This document shows, piece by piece, positions 54,009 to 63,389 of a stretch of 64,000 nucleotides of DNA. A program made the translations under genes and the position numbers. The notes beneath the pieces were generated by a model. That model made no database searches. It saw only the letters and a list, made by a program, of their open reading frames with translations, and was not told where the DNA came from. This DNA is from JBJXHN01 sp046233135 (GTDB lineage: Bacteria; Pseudomonadota; Alphaproteobacteria; Rhodospirillales; Rhodospirillaceae): contig JBJXHN010000008.1 in assembly GCA_046233135.1 (NCBI GenBank), forward strand, positions 62,001-126,000, in the 5' to 3' direction. The stretch's first letter is position 1; each line of letters starts with the position of its first letter.

Positions 54009-54710
54009 GTGAGATCGCATGACGGGTACGGGGCGGGAAGCCCGAAGGTCGAACAGGTGGCCGACTACGGCTTGGACTATTTTGAAAATGGGGTCGTAAA
54101 AGGCGTATCGGGATACCTGAATTATCGGTGGATGCCCGAACTTACCCTCCGTATGGCACATCACATGGTCATGGAGTTGCCAATACGGAAAGGGGAAACT
54201 GTTCTCGATTTCGGTTGTGCCAAAGGCTATCTGGTAAAGGCTCTACGAATCCTCGATGTCGACGCATATGGTGTTGATGTATCTAGTTATGCCATCAAGC
54301 ATGCCGATATTGAAGTTCAGGATGTCTGTAGATGTATTTCCGGCTGCTCGGATCCACAATTGTTTCGGGATGGAGAGAGCTTTGATTGGATGATCTCCAA
54401 GGATGTTTTGGAGCATGTTGATGAAGCAAGTCTCAAGATTCTTTTGGCGCGGGCGCTTAAATGCGTGAAGCGGGCTTTTATCGTTGTGCCGCTTTCGAGT
54501 ACTCGACGGGCCGAGTCCTATATTATTCCCGAGTACGACAAGGATGTTACCCACATACTTCGGGAGCCATTCGAGTGGTGGGTTGAAGTCTTCGAGAAGG
54601 CGGGGTGGACAGTAGATCAAGCGGCGTATCAGTTTCCGGGCTGCAAGGAGAACTGGACCGCGACCTGGCCAGAGGGCAATGGGTTCTTTATTTTGTCGTC
54701 CAAGGCATAA
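54009..54710 (+). CDS. SAM-dependent methyltransferase
   Basis: A 233-residue class I methyltransferase: motif I VLDFGCAKGYLVKAL, acidic loop GVDVSSYAIKHA, ISKDVLEHVDEASLKILL as motif post-II. Target unknown. GTG 54009 follows a GGGGG ribosome site, 20 bp after the radical SAM stop. AT-rich, fits the same foreign island. Confidence 0.78.
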   Translation: MRSHDGYGAGSPKVEQVADYGLDYFENGVVKGVSGYLNYRWMPELTLRMAHHMVMELPIRKGETVLDFGCAKGYLVKALRILDVDAYGVDVSSYAIKHADIEVQDVCRCISGCSDPQLFRDGESFDWMISKDVLEHVDEASLKILLARALKCVKRAFIVVPLSSTRRAESYIIPEYDKDVTHILREPFEWWVEVFEKAGWTVDQAAYQFPGCKENWTATWPEGNGFFILSSKA

Positions 54711-54758
54711 CAGAGATAAAATATCTCATGTAATCTTCAGGGTAGAGGGAGTGAAGGG

Positions 54759-56075
54759 GTGGCGTCAATAGCGACTGTCGAGGCGTTTTTGAACTCGGCA
54801 AGATATAACGAAGCTATTGTGGAAGCAGAGAGAATGCTTGCGGAGAATCCCCGTAGCTTTCCAGCTACCCTCTACCTTGCTATTGCCTATAACAATCTCA
54901 GGCAATACCCCAGGGCAGATTACTATGCGGGCATGGCCGCCGATTTATCTGATGGCAGCGCTCAGGAGGCAGGCCTTCTGAACAAAATTCTCGTTCACAG
55001 AACGTTGCGATCTTTGATGGTGTATTTGAGGAGTCTGGTGCGGCGTGTCGGGAGCAGCGCTGGTGGCGCCAAAGAGGCGCAGGCCGATGTGTCGCGAGTG
55101 GCGGACACTATTTTCGGGCTGATCGGGAATGATCCCGTTGATGCCGGCGTCCGAGCTTTCTATTGGCCCCAGGTCAGGCTTTGCTGTGCCGTTTCTTTGT
55201 ATTTGGTTGCTAAGTCAGAGTTGCAGGGAAGCGGTTTGAATAAATTTCTGCCGGCGCGGAAGCGTAAGGTCGTTGATTGCTGTATGTTTTTTAACGAGTT
55301 GGACTTCTTGGAGTTCCGTCTTAACGCTTTGTGGGATCATGTGGATCATTTCATCATCGTGGAATCCCCATATACCTTTTCCGGTAAGGCGAAATCGTTG
55401 GTTTTCCAGGAAAACCGCGATCGATTTTCTCCATTTCTCGATAAAATATCATATGTTTCCGGTGATCAAACTTTGCTTCCGTCAGCTTGGCACATGGAAG
55501 ACGCCCAGAGGGATCTGGCGTTGCGCGGTGTAAACGCCCTTGATCTGGCTTCGGACGATGTTGTCATTTTCTCGGATCTGGATGAGATTCCGCGACCTGA
55601 AGTGATTGCGGATTTTTCGCGTAACACTTTTCATGATCTGGTCTCATTGAATTTGGAGACTTTTTATTACTTCATGAACGTCAAAGTGCCGGCGATGGCG
55701 TGGGCGGGGCCATATATCACAACCGTAGAATTGGCGAAGAGGATACGCCCCTCACTCGGCCGCGAATTGATCAAGGGACATTCCAGAGAGCATGCCTACG
55801 ATAAGGCTGGCTGGCATTTTACATGGCTTGGTGGTGCAGAGAAGATTATTGAGAAAATAGAGGCTTCGGCTCATGAAGAATTCGATAACGCGGAAAATAA
55901 GAGTGTTAGTAGTATCGTTGGTAAATTGCGGGACATTAAGCCGATTCCGGGAACCTTTACAGGTGATTTAGGCGAGCTGACTGTTGTCGATATTGATAGT
56001 GAATTCCCGCCAGCATTGGCGGCCCTGGTCAAAGCTGCGGATTTGAAGGGCTGGCTGTGTCCCTCAACTTCGTAA
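54759..56075 (+). CDS. TPR-GT17 glycosyltransferase-like protein
   Basis: A 438-residue protein: N-terminal tetratricopeptide-like helices (about 5-75), then a GT17-type fold (about 170-400; VVDCCMFFNELDFLEFRLNA, FIIVESPYTFSGKAKSL, SDLDEIPRPEVI as a DxD-like metal site). GT17 enzymes transfer GlcNAc in beta-1,4 linkages in eukaryotes; bacterial members occur in surface-glycan loci. GTG 54759. Third gene of the AT-rich set, 48 bp after the methyltransferase. Acceptor unknown. Confidence 0.78.
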   Translation: MASIATVEAFLNSARYNEAIVEAERMLAENPRSFPATLYLAIAYNNLRQYPRADYYAGMAADLSDGSAQEAGLLNKILVHRTLRSLMVYLRSLVRRVGSSAGGAKEAQADVSRVADTIFGLIGNDPVDAGVRAFYWPQVRLCCAVSLYLVAKSELQGSGLNKFLPARKRKVVDCCMFFNELDFLEFRLNALWDHVDHFIIVESPYTFSGKAKSLVFQENRDRFSPFLDKISYVSGDQTLLPSAWHMEDAQRDLALRGVNALDLASDDVVIFSDLDEIPRPEVIADFSRNTFHDLVSLNLETFYYFMNVKVPAMAWAGPYITTVELAKRIRPSLGRELIKGHSREHAYDKAGWHFTWLGGAEKIIEKIEASAHEEFDNAENKSVSSIVGKLRDIKPIPGTFTGDLGELTVVDIDSEFPPALAALVKAADLKGWLCPSTS

Positions 56076-56138
56076 GTCGCGTTCGCAAGCGGCTCTGACC
56101 GGCGTTGAAGGGCCGTCAGCCGCTCCCTCGTCGGCGGC

Positions 56139-57248
56139 CTACCGTGCCAGTCTGCTCTTTTGATGCTCGGCGATACCGCTGCGCAGCATGCTGACGGCCT
56201 TGATCATGGCAAATACCGGGAGGCCGATGCGCAAGCCCATGTCATGGCGGGCGCGGGGGGTGATGCGGGCGAACAGGCGGGCCTCTCCGGCTTGCAGGGC
56301 CACATGCATGCGCCCCTCGGCGGCTTCTTCGAATCCGATGACGGTGGCGGGCAGGATATTCTGGACCGAAACCCCCTTTGGCGGCTCCAGGGCCAGGGCG
56401 ATATCCGCAGCGGCAAGACGGACACGGACCGTGCGTCCTTCCGGCACATCCAGCGGCCGCACCCGCAATTGTCCGGCCGGGCTGTCCAGCAAGGTGGCCG
56501 CAAAGGCGGTGTCATGCTGCCGTACCACGGCGGGGATTACGGCGCCGGCGTCCCGCTGGCGAGCCAAGGGCGTAATCTGGGGATCGGCCAGCAGGGCTTC
56601 CAGCGGGCCGGCGGCAGCGACCTTGCCGGCTTCGATCAGCACCAGGGTATCGGCCAGACGCAGCACCTCGTCCATGGCGTGGCTGACGTAGAGGGTGGGG
56701 ATGGCGATGCTTTCTGTGAGCTTGGCCAGAAAGGGCAGGACCTCGTCCTTGCGGGCGGCATCAAGGGCCGCCAGGGGTTCGTCCATCAGCAGGATGCGGG
56801 GGTTGGCCAGCAGGGCGCGGCCGATGGCCACCCGCTGTTTTTCGCCGCCGGACAGACGGGCCGGCCGGCGGTCAAGCAGGGTTTCGATCCCCAGCAGCCC
56901 GACCACCTGATCCAGGTCCATGTAGCGCTCGGCCGGCGGGGCGGCGCGGCGGCCATAGAGCAGGTTTTGGCGTACCGTCAGATGGGGAAACAGCCGGCCT
57001 TCCTGAAAGATGACCCCCAGCCGCCGCTTTTCCGGCGGCAGGTTGACGCCCTTGGCGGAATCGAACAGCACCCGGCCATCGACACTGATATGACCCGAAT
57101 CCGGGCGGCTGAGGCCGGCGACCATCGAGATGATGCTGGTCTTCCCCGCGCCCGAAGGGCCGAACAGGGCGGTCACGCCGGCACCGGCGGAAAAGGCCAT
57201 GTCGAGGGTCATCGCGCCCTGACGGCGTGTCACGGAAAGCTCGATCAT
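56139..57248 (-). CDS. modC: Molybdate ABC transporter ATP-binding protein
   Basis: Walker A GPSGAGKTS, Q-loop VIFQEGRLFPHLTVRQNLLY, signature LSGGEKQRVAIGRALLANP, Walker B ILLMDEPLAALD and a C-terminal molybdate-binding TOBE/Mop domain (about 290-355). Drives molybdate uptake. Starts 7 bp after the modB stop; the minus-strand order modA-modB-modC is classic. Confidence 0.93.
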   Translation of the reverse strand: MIELSVTRRQGAMTLDMAFSAGAGVTALFGPSGAGKTSIISMVAGLSRPDSGHISVDGRVLFDSAKGVNLPPEKRRLGVIFQEGRLFPHLTVRQNLLYGRRAAPPAERYMDLDQVVGLLGIETLLDRRPARLSGGEKQRVAIGRALLANPRILLMDEPLAALDAARKDEVLPFLAKLTESIAIPTLYVSHAMDEVLRLADTLVLIEAGKVAAAGPLEALLADPQITPLARQRDAGAVIPAVVRQHDTAFAATLLDSPAGQLRVRPLDVPEGRTVRVRLAAADIALALEPPKGVSVQNILPATVIGFEEAAEGRMHVALQAGEARLFARITPRARHDMGLRIGLPVFAMIKAVSMLRSGIAEHQKSRLAR

Positions 57249-57255
57249 CGGCCGG

Positions 57256-57948
57256 TCATCCTTGCAGCAGGCGGTTGACCCGCCGCGTCAGTACTTCCGA
57301 GGCCAGCAGGGCGGCCAGGGCGACGACAATGGAAATCACGCACAGTCGGGCCGCGGCGGCCTCTCCGCCCGGGATCTGGGTCTGGGTATACAGCGCCAGT
57401 GGCAGGGTGCGGGTCTCGCCGGGGATATTGGAGACGAAGGTGATGGTGGCGCCGAATTCGCCCAGGCAGCGGGCGAAACCCAGGATCACCCCGGTGACGA
57501 TGCCGGGGAAGGTCAGGGGCAGGGTGACGGTGATGAAGGTGTTGAACGGACCGCGCCCGAGGGTTCGGGCGGCCTGTTCCAGGCCCTGATCCACGGCTTC
57601 CAGCGACAGGCGTATGGCCCGGACCACCAGGGGAAAGGCAACGACGGCAGAGGCCACGGCCGCACCCTTCCAGGTGAAGGCCAGGGTCAGGCCGAACAGG
57701 TCGTTCAGAACCTTGCCGATGGGTCCGTTGCGGCCGAGCAGCACCAGCAGCAGATAGCCGACCACCACCGGCGGCAGCACCAGGGGCAGGTGGATAACGC
57801 CGTCCAGCAGGGTCTTGCCGGGAAAGGACCGTCGGGCGAGCAGCCAGGCCAGTCCGATGGCCGGCGGCAGGCTGCCGAGAATGCCCCAGGCGGAAACCAC
57901 CAGCGAAAGCCGCAGGGCTTCCGTTTCCATGGGCGTCATGAACGGCAT
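57256..57948 (-). CDS. modB: Molybdate ABC transporter permease
   Basis: A 230-residue type I permease with five to six membrane helices; EAA loop LEQAARTLGRGPFNTFITVTLP and CysT/CysW/ModB-like LGFARCLGEFGATITFVSNI. Starts at ATG 57948, 82 bp after modA's stop, with a hairpin in the gap. Confidence 0.92.
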   Translation of the reverse strand: MPFMTPMETEALRLSLVVSAWGILGSLPPAIGLAWLLARRSFPGKTLLDGVIHLPLVLPPVVVGYLLLVLLGRNGPIGKVLNDLFGLTLAFTWKGAAVASAVVAFPLVVRAIRLSLEAVDQGLEQAARTLGRGPFNTFITVTLPLTFPGIVTGVILGFARCLGEFGATITFVSNIPGETRTLPLALYTQTQIPGGEAAAARLCVISIVVALAALLASEVLTRRVNRLLQG

Positions 57949-58000
57949 GGGGCGGTCTCCGGGAACTGGGGCGCAAAAGGGCGGGCAAGCGGGCGAAAGT

Positions 58001-58022
58001 GGGGTCCGTGGGGGCGGACCCC
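58001..58022 (-). repeat. Hairpin between modA and modB
   Basis: GGGGTCCG (58001-58008) pairs with CGGACCCC (58015-58022), loop TGGGGG, no T-run. It could limit modBC expression relative to modA, or protect the modA mRNA. Confidence 0.5.
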
Positions 58023-58030
58023 CAGGATAC

Positions 58031-58828
58031 TTACTTTTGGTTCACCTGGAAGCCGTAGCGTTCGAACACGGCGGCGGCTTCGGTGCCTTGCAGGAAGGTC
58101 AGGAAGGCTTTGGCCGTATCGTTGTCCTGTCCGGCGATCAGGGCAACAGGGTAGGTGATGGCGGGGTGGGAGTCTGCGGGGAAGAGCCCCAGGGTGGTCA
58201 CCTGATCGGTAACGGCGGCATCGGTGGAATAGACGATGCCCAGCGGGGCTTCCCCCCGCTCCACCAGTGCCAGGGCGGCGCGCACGTCACTGCCTGGGGC
58301 GACCATGGAGGCAACGCTGTCCCACAGACCCAGGGTTTCCAACGCCTTCTTGGCATAGATGCCCGCCGGCACATGTTCCGGGTCGCCCAGGGACAGGCGC
58401 CCGCCGTCCAGCATGTCGGCCAGCGGCGTTTCGGCGGAGATGGCCTCGACGGCCAGCCCGGTATCCAGCGGCGCGATCAGGGCCAGCCGGTTGCCCAGCA
58501 GGTCGACCCGGCTGCCAGTCACGACCATGTCCTTGTCGGCCAGATAGTCCATCCACTTGACGTTGGCCGATAGGAACACCCCGGCCGGCGCGCCCTGTTC
58601 GATCTGTTTGGCCAGGGTGGAAGAACTGGCGAACGACGGAACGACCGTGCCATGTCCGGTTTCGTTGAAGGCGGTGATGATTTCCTGCAAGGCATTGGTG
58701 GTCGACGCGGCGGCAAACACCGTGGTGTCGGCCCGGGCATCCCCGGCGCCGCCGACCCAGGCGCCGATGGTGGTGCCGAGCGCAAGGGCGGCGGCGGCCA
58801 GGGTGGTCTTCAGACTGGGCATATGCAT
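58031..58828 (-). CDS. modA: Molybdate-binding periplasmic protein
   Basis: Signal peptide (SLKTTLAAAALALGTTIGAW, cut after ARA) then a type II binding fold: TVFAAASTTNALQEIITAF, SFASSSTLAKQIEQGAPAGV, VKWMDYLADK and APGSDVRAALALVERGEAPLG. First gene of modABC. Start at ATG 58828 behind GGGGGAG; ATG 58822 is alternative. A ModE operator was not found. Confidence 0.93.
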   Translation of the reverse strand: MHMPSLKTTLAAAALALGTTIGAWVGGAGDARADTTVFAAASTTNALQEIITAFNETGHGTVVPSFASSSTLAKQIEQGAPAGVFLSANVKWMDYLADKDMVVTGSRVDLLGNRLALIAPLDTGLAVEAISAETPLADMLDGGRLSLGDPEHVPAGIYAKKALETLGLWDSVASMVAPGSDVRAALALVERGEAPLGIVYSTDAAVTDQVTTLGLFPADSHPAITYPVALIAGQDNDTAKAFLTFLQGTEAAAVFERYGFQVNQK

Positions 58829-58990
58829 TTGCGATTTCTCCCCCGAAAAGAGCGGCATGTGATCTCTGGATCCCCGTGCGGCGGCACTGTACCCCCCGGA
58901 CAGGTGTCTTGTATATGTCTGTGCATAAGAGGCTAACCGCGGATCCATTCCGGGGTCAAGGGGGGCAGAGGGGTTTATGATGCGGCGCAC

Positions 58991-59026
58991 AAAAAAGCCC
59001 GCCTCTTTGGGGGAGGCGGGCCTTTT
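58991..59026. terminator. Bidirectional terminator between mod operon upstream region and the chemoreceptor
   Basis: GCCCGCCTC (58997-59005) / GAGGCGGGC (59013-59021), loop TTTGGGG, flanked by A6 on the left and a T4 run on the right, so it can end transcription on both strands. It probably terminates the minus-strand chemoreceptor gene. Confidence 0.85.
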
Positions 59027-59169
59027 GGAAACGGACGGGATCAGGACTATCTTGGTCGAGAAAGGGTTAGGACGGTCTGTATCGCTGGGCGCTTGCAAAC
59101 CGCCGAGTGTCCGGACGGCAATTCCCTCTTCTGTGCCATTCGTCTTGGCGGTGGCATGATGCCGTCTCC

Positions 59170-61212
59170 TCAGGCCGCGCGGACATCTCCGATGAAGCGG
59201 CCGATGGTCTGGCGCAGCTCTTCGGACTGGTCGGCCAGACGGGCGACAACGTCCATCACCGTATCGGCCCGGCTGCGGGAATCGGCGGCGACCCTCTGGG
59301 CGGACAAGGCGCTGTGGGCGGCGGCCTGGGCACTGCCGGCGACGGTCTGGATATTCGCCGCGATCTCGTGGGTGGCTGCGCCCTGTTCTTCGATCGCCGT
59401 GGCAATTGCCGAAGCCATGGTCAGGACTTCGGCGATGCTGCGTTCGATCCGTTCGATGGCCACCACAGTGTTCTGGGTTTTGGATTGCACGGCCTGGACC
59501 CGCAGGCCGATTTCCTCGGTTGCCTTGGCGGTCTGGTTGGCCAGCGTTTTGACCTCGTTGGCGACAACGGCAAAGCCCTTGCCAGCCTCGCCGGCGCGGG
59601 CGGCCTCGATGGTGGCATTCAGGGCCAGCAGGTTGGTCTGGCTGGCGATATCGGTGATCAGCTCGACCACCGTGCTGATCCGTTCCGCGTCCTCCGACAG
59701 GGCGCCGACCTTGGAAACCGCATCCTCGGCCAGGCTGGAAGCGGACCGGGAAATGTTGGTGGACTGGCTCATTTGCCGGCTGATTTCCTGGACCGAGGCG
59801 GCCAGTTCCTCGGCGGCGGCGGCAATGGCTTCGGTGTCGCGGCTGGCCTGTTCGGCGGCGGCGGCGGCGGCCTGGGCGCCGGAGTCGGTGTCCATGGTCA
59901 GGCTGGCCATCTCTTCGGCCGTGCCCCGGGCGCGGTCGGTCTGCTTCAGGGTTTCGTCAAGCAACTGCCGGGACGTGGCTTCGAAGGCGCTGTTCAGGCT
60001 GTCGAGCTTGGCCGTACGGGTCTCGCGGCGGGCATTCAGTTCTTCCTTCTCGCGCTCCAGGTCGGTGGCGTCTTGCATGGCGCGGCGGAAGTTGTCGAAG
60101 GCGCGGGCCAGGCGGCCCACCTCGTCTTTGCGGTCCAGGTCGGAAACGGGGGTGGAGAAGTCCCGCCGTTCCAGCGCCGCCATCACCCTGCCCAGCCGGG
60201 CCATGGGGCGGGTGATGGCGCGGCCGAGGGCCAGGGCCACGATCAGGGCGATGGCCACCGCTCCCAGGGACATCCCTTCGGCCAGAACCACATTGCGCTG
60301 CAAGTCGCCGACAATAGCGCCGGACATGGTGGTCTGCGCCTTTTCCGTATCGCGCATGATCCGTCGCATGTTCTGGATCAACTTGCGCTGCACGGGAACG
60401 ACGGACTCGTTGATGGTGGCGATGCGGGTTTCCACCAACTGCCGGGTCTGCGTCAGGTTGTTCTCGAAGGCCTTGATTTGGGCGCCCAGGTCGGGTCCTT
60501 TGGACAGTGTGGCGCGGATCGCCGGGCTGCGGATGCGGCTGAGCGCTTCCACCTGTTTGCCGGCCTTTTCCACCTCTTCCAGGACGGGGGCAAAGTCGAC
60601 CACTTCGGGCCGGACGAAGAAGGCATTGGCGGCCATGCTGGCGGAGACGATGGCCACCCGGGCTTCGCGCGCCCGACCCAGCACCGCCGGGTTCAACTCG
60701 CCCACAGCGCGTTCGATGGTGATCAGGGTCTGTTCCAGATTACGGCCTTCGGTCAGGGCCGTCTGATGGCTGACGTCGGCGGCATTCTGCTGCTCGATAA
60801 CCGTGGCGACGCCGCTTTCCAGGTCGCTGATCAGCGTCTTCATTTCCCGGATGCGGTCCTGATTGCCTTCTGTGGCGCCGTCCTGGGCTTCGTCCAGGGC
60901 GGTGATCACGCCGCCGATGGTGCCCATGGCCAGATCGGCCGTGCTGGCTTCGCTGGTCAGGAAGAACTCCGCCAGGGCCGAATCTACCTTCAGCAGGTTG
61001 ATATAGGCATCGGCCATCCGCCGCTGGGTGTCGCTCATCGCCTGGGTCTGCCCCAGTTTGCCGAGCGCATCGGTCAATCCCACTGCCGCTCCGACGGCGA
61101 GGACGGCCAGAAGGGCGATGACGATACCGAAACCGAGGCCGATCTTCCGGCCGATCGGCTGGTCGCGCAGGGCCGCGGCCAGCCGGGTAGACCCAGGGGC
61201 GATTGTTCGCAT
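59170..61212 (-). CDS. Methyl-accepting chemotaxis protein
   Basis: A 680-residue transducer: membrane helix near residue 30-50 (IGLGFGIVIALLAVLAVGAA), long periplasmic sensor, second helix (GAVAIALIVALALGRAITRP), HAMP domain, then the MCP signalling domain (ASQTNLLALNATIEAARAGEAGKGFAVVANEVK). Sensor type is not recognised. I use ATG 61212 (AAGGGA upstream); a longer frame to 61260 would precede the membrane helix. Its terminator is the hairpin at 58991. Confidence 0.93.
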   Translation of the reverse strand: MRTIAPGSTRLAAALRDQPIGRKIGLGFGIVIALLAVLAVGAAVGLTDALGKLGQTQAMSDTQRRMADAYINLLKVDSALAEFFLTSEASTADLAMGTIGGVITALDEAQDGATEGNQDRIREMKTLISDLESGVATVIEQQNAADVSHQTALTEGRNLEQTLITIERAVGELNPAVLGRAREARVAIVSASMAANAFFVRPEVVDFAPVLEEVEKAGKQVEALSRIRSPAIRATLSKGPDLGAQIKAFENNLTQTRQLVETRIATINESVVPVQRKLIQNMRRIMRDTEKAQTTMSGAIVGDLQRNVVLAEGMSLGAVAIALIVALALGRAITRPMARLGRVMAALERRDFSTPVSDLDRKDEVGRLARAFDNFRRAMQDATDLEREKEELNARRETRTAKLDSLNSAFEATSRQLLDETLKQTDRARGTAEEMASLTMDTDSGAQAAAAAAEQASRDTEAIAAAAEELAASVQEISRQMSQSTNISRSASSLAEDAVSKVGALSEDAERISTVVELITDIASQTNLLALNATIEAARAGEAGKGFAVVANEVKTLANQTAKATEEIGLRVQAVQSKTQNTVVAIERIERSIAEVLTMASAIATAIEEQGAATHEIAANIQTVAGSAQAAAHSALSAQRVAADSRSRADTVMDVVARLADQSEELRQTIGRFIGDVRAA

Positions 61213-61367
61213 GGTGCCTGTATCCCTTCCGACGAATGTTAGGTCAAAAGTATTGACCAATTAATGCCGGTTTTCCAAGCACCCTGACTAATGCGCTTAG
61301 TTTTTGTGCGTTTACACCGCATCCTCCCTTGGGTTGATTCCTCATAAGTGGAGTCAATTATTTCATT

Positions 61368-62198
61368 CTAGTGCGGTGCAAAGCTCCAGGTCGCGGCATC
61401 CCACCACCTAAGATCGATCCATGTCGGAGCTGCTACCGTAGGGGCAGTGAGGTCCGCCAAAACGTCTAGGTCCTTGCTGGGGGTTGGAATGAGATCGATT
61501 CGCGGAGTCGCCCGGGTCGTATCCAGGGCCAGAACCACCGTGCAGCCGCGCCAGACGGCGGCCGGAACCGACGGGTCGGGCAGGGGACGTTCCGTTGCCC
61601 GGACGCGCTTCGGCGAGGTCCGGTGCACGTAGGCGTGTGCCTGCACCAGCTTGTCGAACAGGGCATAGGATGCCGTCCACCCCTGTGGGCCATCCGCGGC
61701 CAGCAGGTCAAAGGCGACCAACGCCATATCCGGATCGGCGCGCAGGATCAGTAGGCCGCTGAGGAAGCTTTCCGGCGGAATCGGCGCGGCCATGCAGGCC
61801 GCCGGCGACAGATCGGCCGGCACGCCGGTGACGTCGAAGCGCGACGATGTCCGCAGTGCTTGCGCCTCTTTCCCCAGGAAGGCAAAGGCGGTTTCTTCGG
61901 GATGCGGATAGTGGTGGATCAGGCAGGGAACCGACACCGTGCCCGAATACAGGTCGGTCGTCGGTTCGGTATCCATCAACTCCAGCAGATAGGCGCCGGG
62001 ACGGTCATCGGTCCATATATACCAACCGGTGCCTTCCGGTGCGGCACACACATGCCGGAAGCCGATGGCCGTGCGCGCCGCCGGATCCGTGAACAGGCGC
62101 GTGAACAAGGCCTCGAGGGCCGTATGGGCGAGGGGGTGAGCGGTCGGGCATCGCACGCCTGTGGCGGCAGATGCGGCGGCCTTGGTTACTGTCGACAT
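61368..62198 (-). CDS. Conserved-looking unknown protein, 276 aa
   Basis: No signal peptide or membrane helix. Two sequence blocks are notable: HTALEALFTRLFTDPAARTA and DDRPGAYLLELMDTEPTTDL. ATG 62198 follows GGGAGGAC. It stands alone between a chemoreceptor and a hairpin-bearing gap. I do not recognise the family; the context does not decide a role. Confidence 0.45.
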   Translation of the reverse strand: MSTVTKAAASAATGVRCPTAHPLAHTALEALFTRLFTDPAARTAIGFRHVCAAPEGTGWYIWTDDRPGAYLLELMDTEPTTDLYSGTVSVPCLIHHYPHPEETAFAFLGKEAQALRTSSRFDVTGVPADLSPAACMAAPIPPESFLSGLLILRADPDMALVAFDLLAADGPQGWTASYALFDKLVQAHAYVHRTSPKRVRATERPLPDPSVPAAVWRGCTVVLALDTTRATPRIDLIPTPSKDLDVLADLTAPTVAAPTWIDLRWWDAATWSFAPH

Positions 62199-62369
62199 GG
62201 TGTCCTCCCGTGGCCTGCGCCCGGGCAGGCGCATGCAAAGTGCCAGTGCCCGGATGATTATGCATTAGGTCCGTAGTTCTATCAGAGCGCTACGGAGGAT
62301 GCATTGAGATCGATCAAGGTGCGCTGCGGGAGGATGAAATTCAGGGGTTGGTGCGGGGCCGAAATGGTT

Positions 62370-62389
62370 TCGGGGGCTGGCGCCCCCGA
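62370..62389. repeat. Hairpin in the gap downstream of grxD
   Basis: TCGGGGGC (62370-62377) / GCCCCCGA (62382-62389), loop TGGC, no T-run. It is a REP-like palindrome; whether it belongs to a dispersed family needs a genome-wide look. Confidence 0.4.
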
Positions 62390-62439
62390 TCCCCACCCGG
62401 TACGCAGAATGTTCCGGGTCCTTTAGTCTTGTGAAAAAG

Positions 62440-62778
62440 TTAGCTGGCGACTTTGGTTGCCACGCCCTTTTCCTTGAACAGGGTCTCCAGTTCGCCGTCG
62501 GCAGCCATCTCGCGCACGATGTCGCAGCCCCCCACGAACTCGCCAGCCACATACAGCTGGGGAATCGTCGGCCAGTTGGAGAATTCCTTGATGCCCTGGC
62601 GGATTTCGTCATCGGCCAGAACGTTCACGTCCTTGTAGTCGACGCCGAAGTGGTTCAGCACCTGCACGACCGCCGCGGAAAAACCGCACTGCGGGAACAT
62701 CTTGGTGCCCTTCATGAAAAGGACGACCGGAGTGCTTTCCACGTCGGCCTTGATACGGTCCTGAGCAGTATCAGCCAT
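62440..62778 (-). CDS. grxD: Monothiol glutaredoxin (Grx4 type)
   Basis: A 112-residue CGFS-type glutaredoxin (MFPQCGFSAAVVQVL), with WPTIPQLYVAGEFVGGCDIV. Such proteins bind [2Fe-2S] with BolA partners and deliver clusters. Follows bolA and purL on the minus strand, the conserved alphaproteobacterial order. Start at ATG 62778 (GAGG 7 nt upstream). Confidence 0.93.
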   Translation of the reverse strand: MADTAQDRIKADVESTPVVLFMKGTKMFPQCGFSAAVVQVLNHFGVDYKDVNVLADDEIRQGIKEFSNWPTIPQLYVAGEFVGGCDIVREMAADGELETLFKEKGVATKVAS

Positions 62779-62996
62779 CGTCATTCCTCGCTAGAAATTA
62801 AGGGCCGGCGAAACCCCTTTCCGGATCGACATTTCCACAAGGAAAACTGCCGTTTTCACCGGATTGTGCACCGCCACTCTCTGCATTTGGGACGACAGAG
62901 GGACCCTTGTCAACAGGACGCACAGCCTGCGCCCAGGCGAAACCGGGGGAGAAGCAGCCCCCTGAACAATTGGCCAGGGGGCTGGGCCAAGCGGTG

Positions 62997-63230
62997 TTAT
63001 TCCGGCGTCTTGGTGGTCAGGGCCAGGGCGTGCAGATCGCCGCCCATCTTGCCCTTCAGCGCGGCATAGACCATCTGGTGCTGCTGCACCCGGGACTTGC
63101 CCTTGAACGACTCGCTGACGACCATCGCCGCGTAGTGGTCCCCGTCACCGCGCAAGTCCTCGATCGTCACGTCGGCATCCGGGAAGGATTCCTTGATCAG
63201 GGCCTCAATCTCGTTGGCTTCCATGGCCAT
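62997..63230 (-). CDS. bolA: BolA-family protein
   Basis: A 77-residue BolA/IbaG-like protein: IEALIKESFPDADVTIEDLR, SFKGKSRVQQHQMVYAALKG, ALALTTKTPE. Pairs with monothiol glutaredoxin in Fe-S handling. Downstream of purL after a terminator, upstream of grxD. ATG 63230; ATG 63224 alternative. Confidence 0.88.
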   Translation of the reverse strand: MAMEANEIEALIKESFPDADVTIEDLRGDGDHYAAMVVSESFKGKSRVQQHQMVYAALKGKMGGDLHALALTTKTPE

Positions 63231-63334
63231 AGGCGTGCACTCCGGTTGGTTCGTTGGATGCGGTCGCGGGGGAGGAAACCGGGCTGGACCCGCCGGGTCA
63301 AGCCCTTGGTGATCAGGCACCTTGGAATCTGCAT

Positions 63335-63384
63335 AAAAAAGCGGATCCGGGAGCAGGGGGCAAGCCCCTTCTCCCGCACCGCGG
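63335..63384 (-). terminator. Terminator of purL
   Basis: On the minus strand a nested stem (GCGG/CCGC, CGGGAG/CTCCCG, AGGGGC/GCCCCC-like) spanning 63341-63384 is followed by six T (63335-63340 as A on plus). Read-through to bolA is still possible. Confidence 0.75.
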
Positions 63385-63389
63385 ATTGC

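Noticed and set aside
58895..58945. Possible ModE operator before modA (TATATG ... TGCATA)
   Set aside because: Only part of the expected symmetrical TATATA spacing is present; not better than chance by eye.
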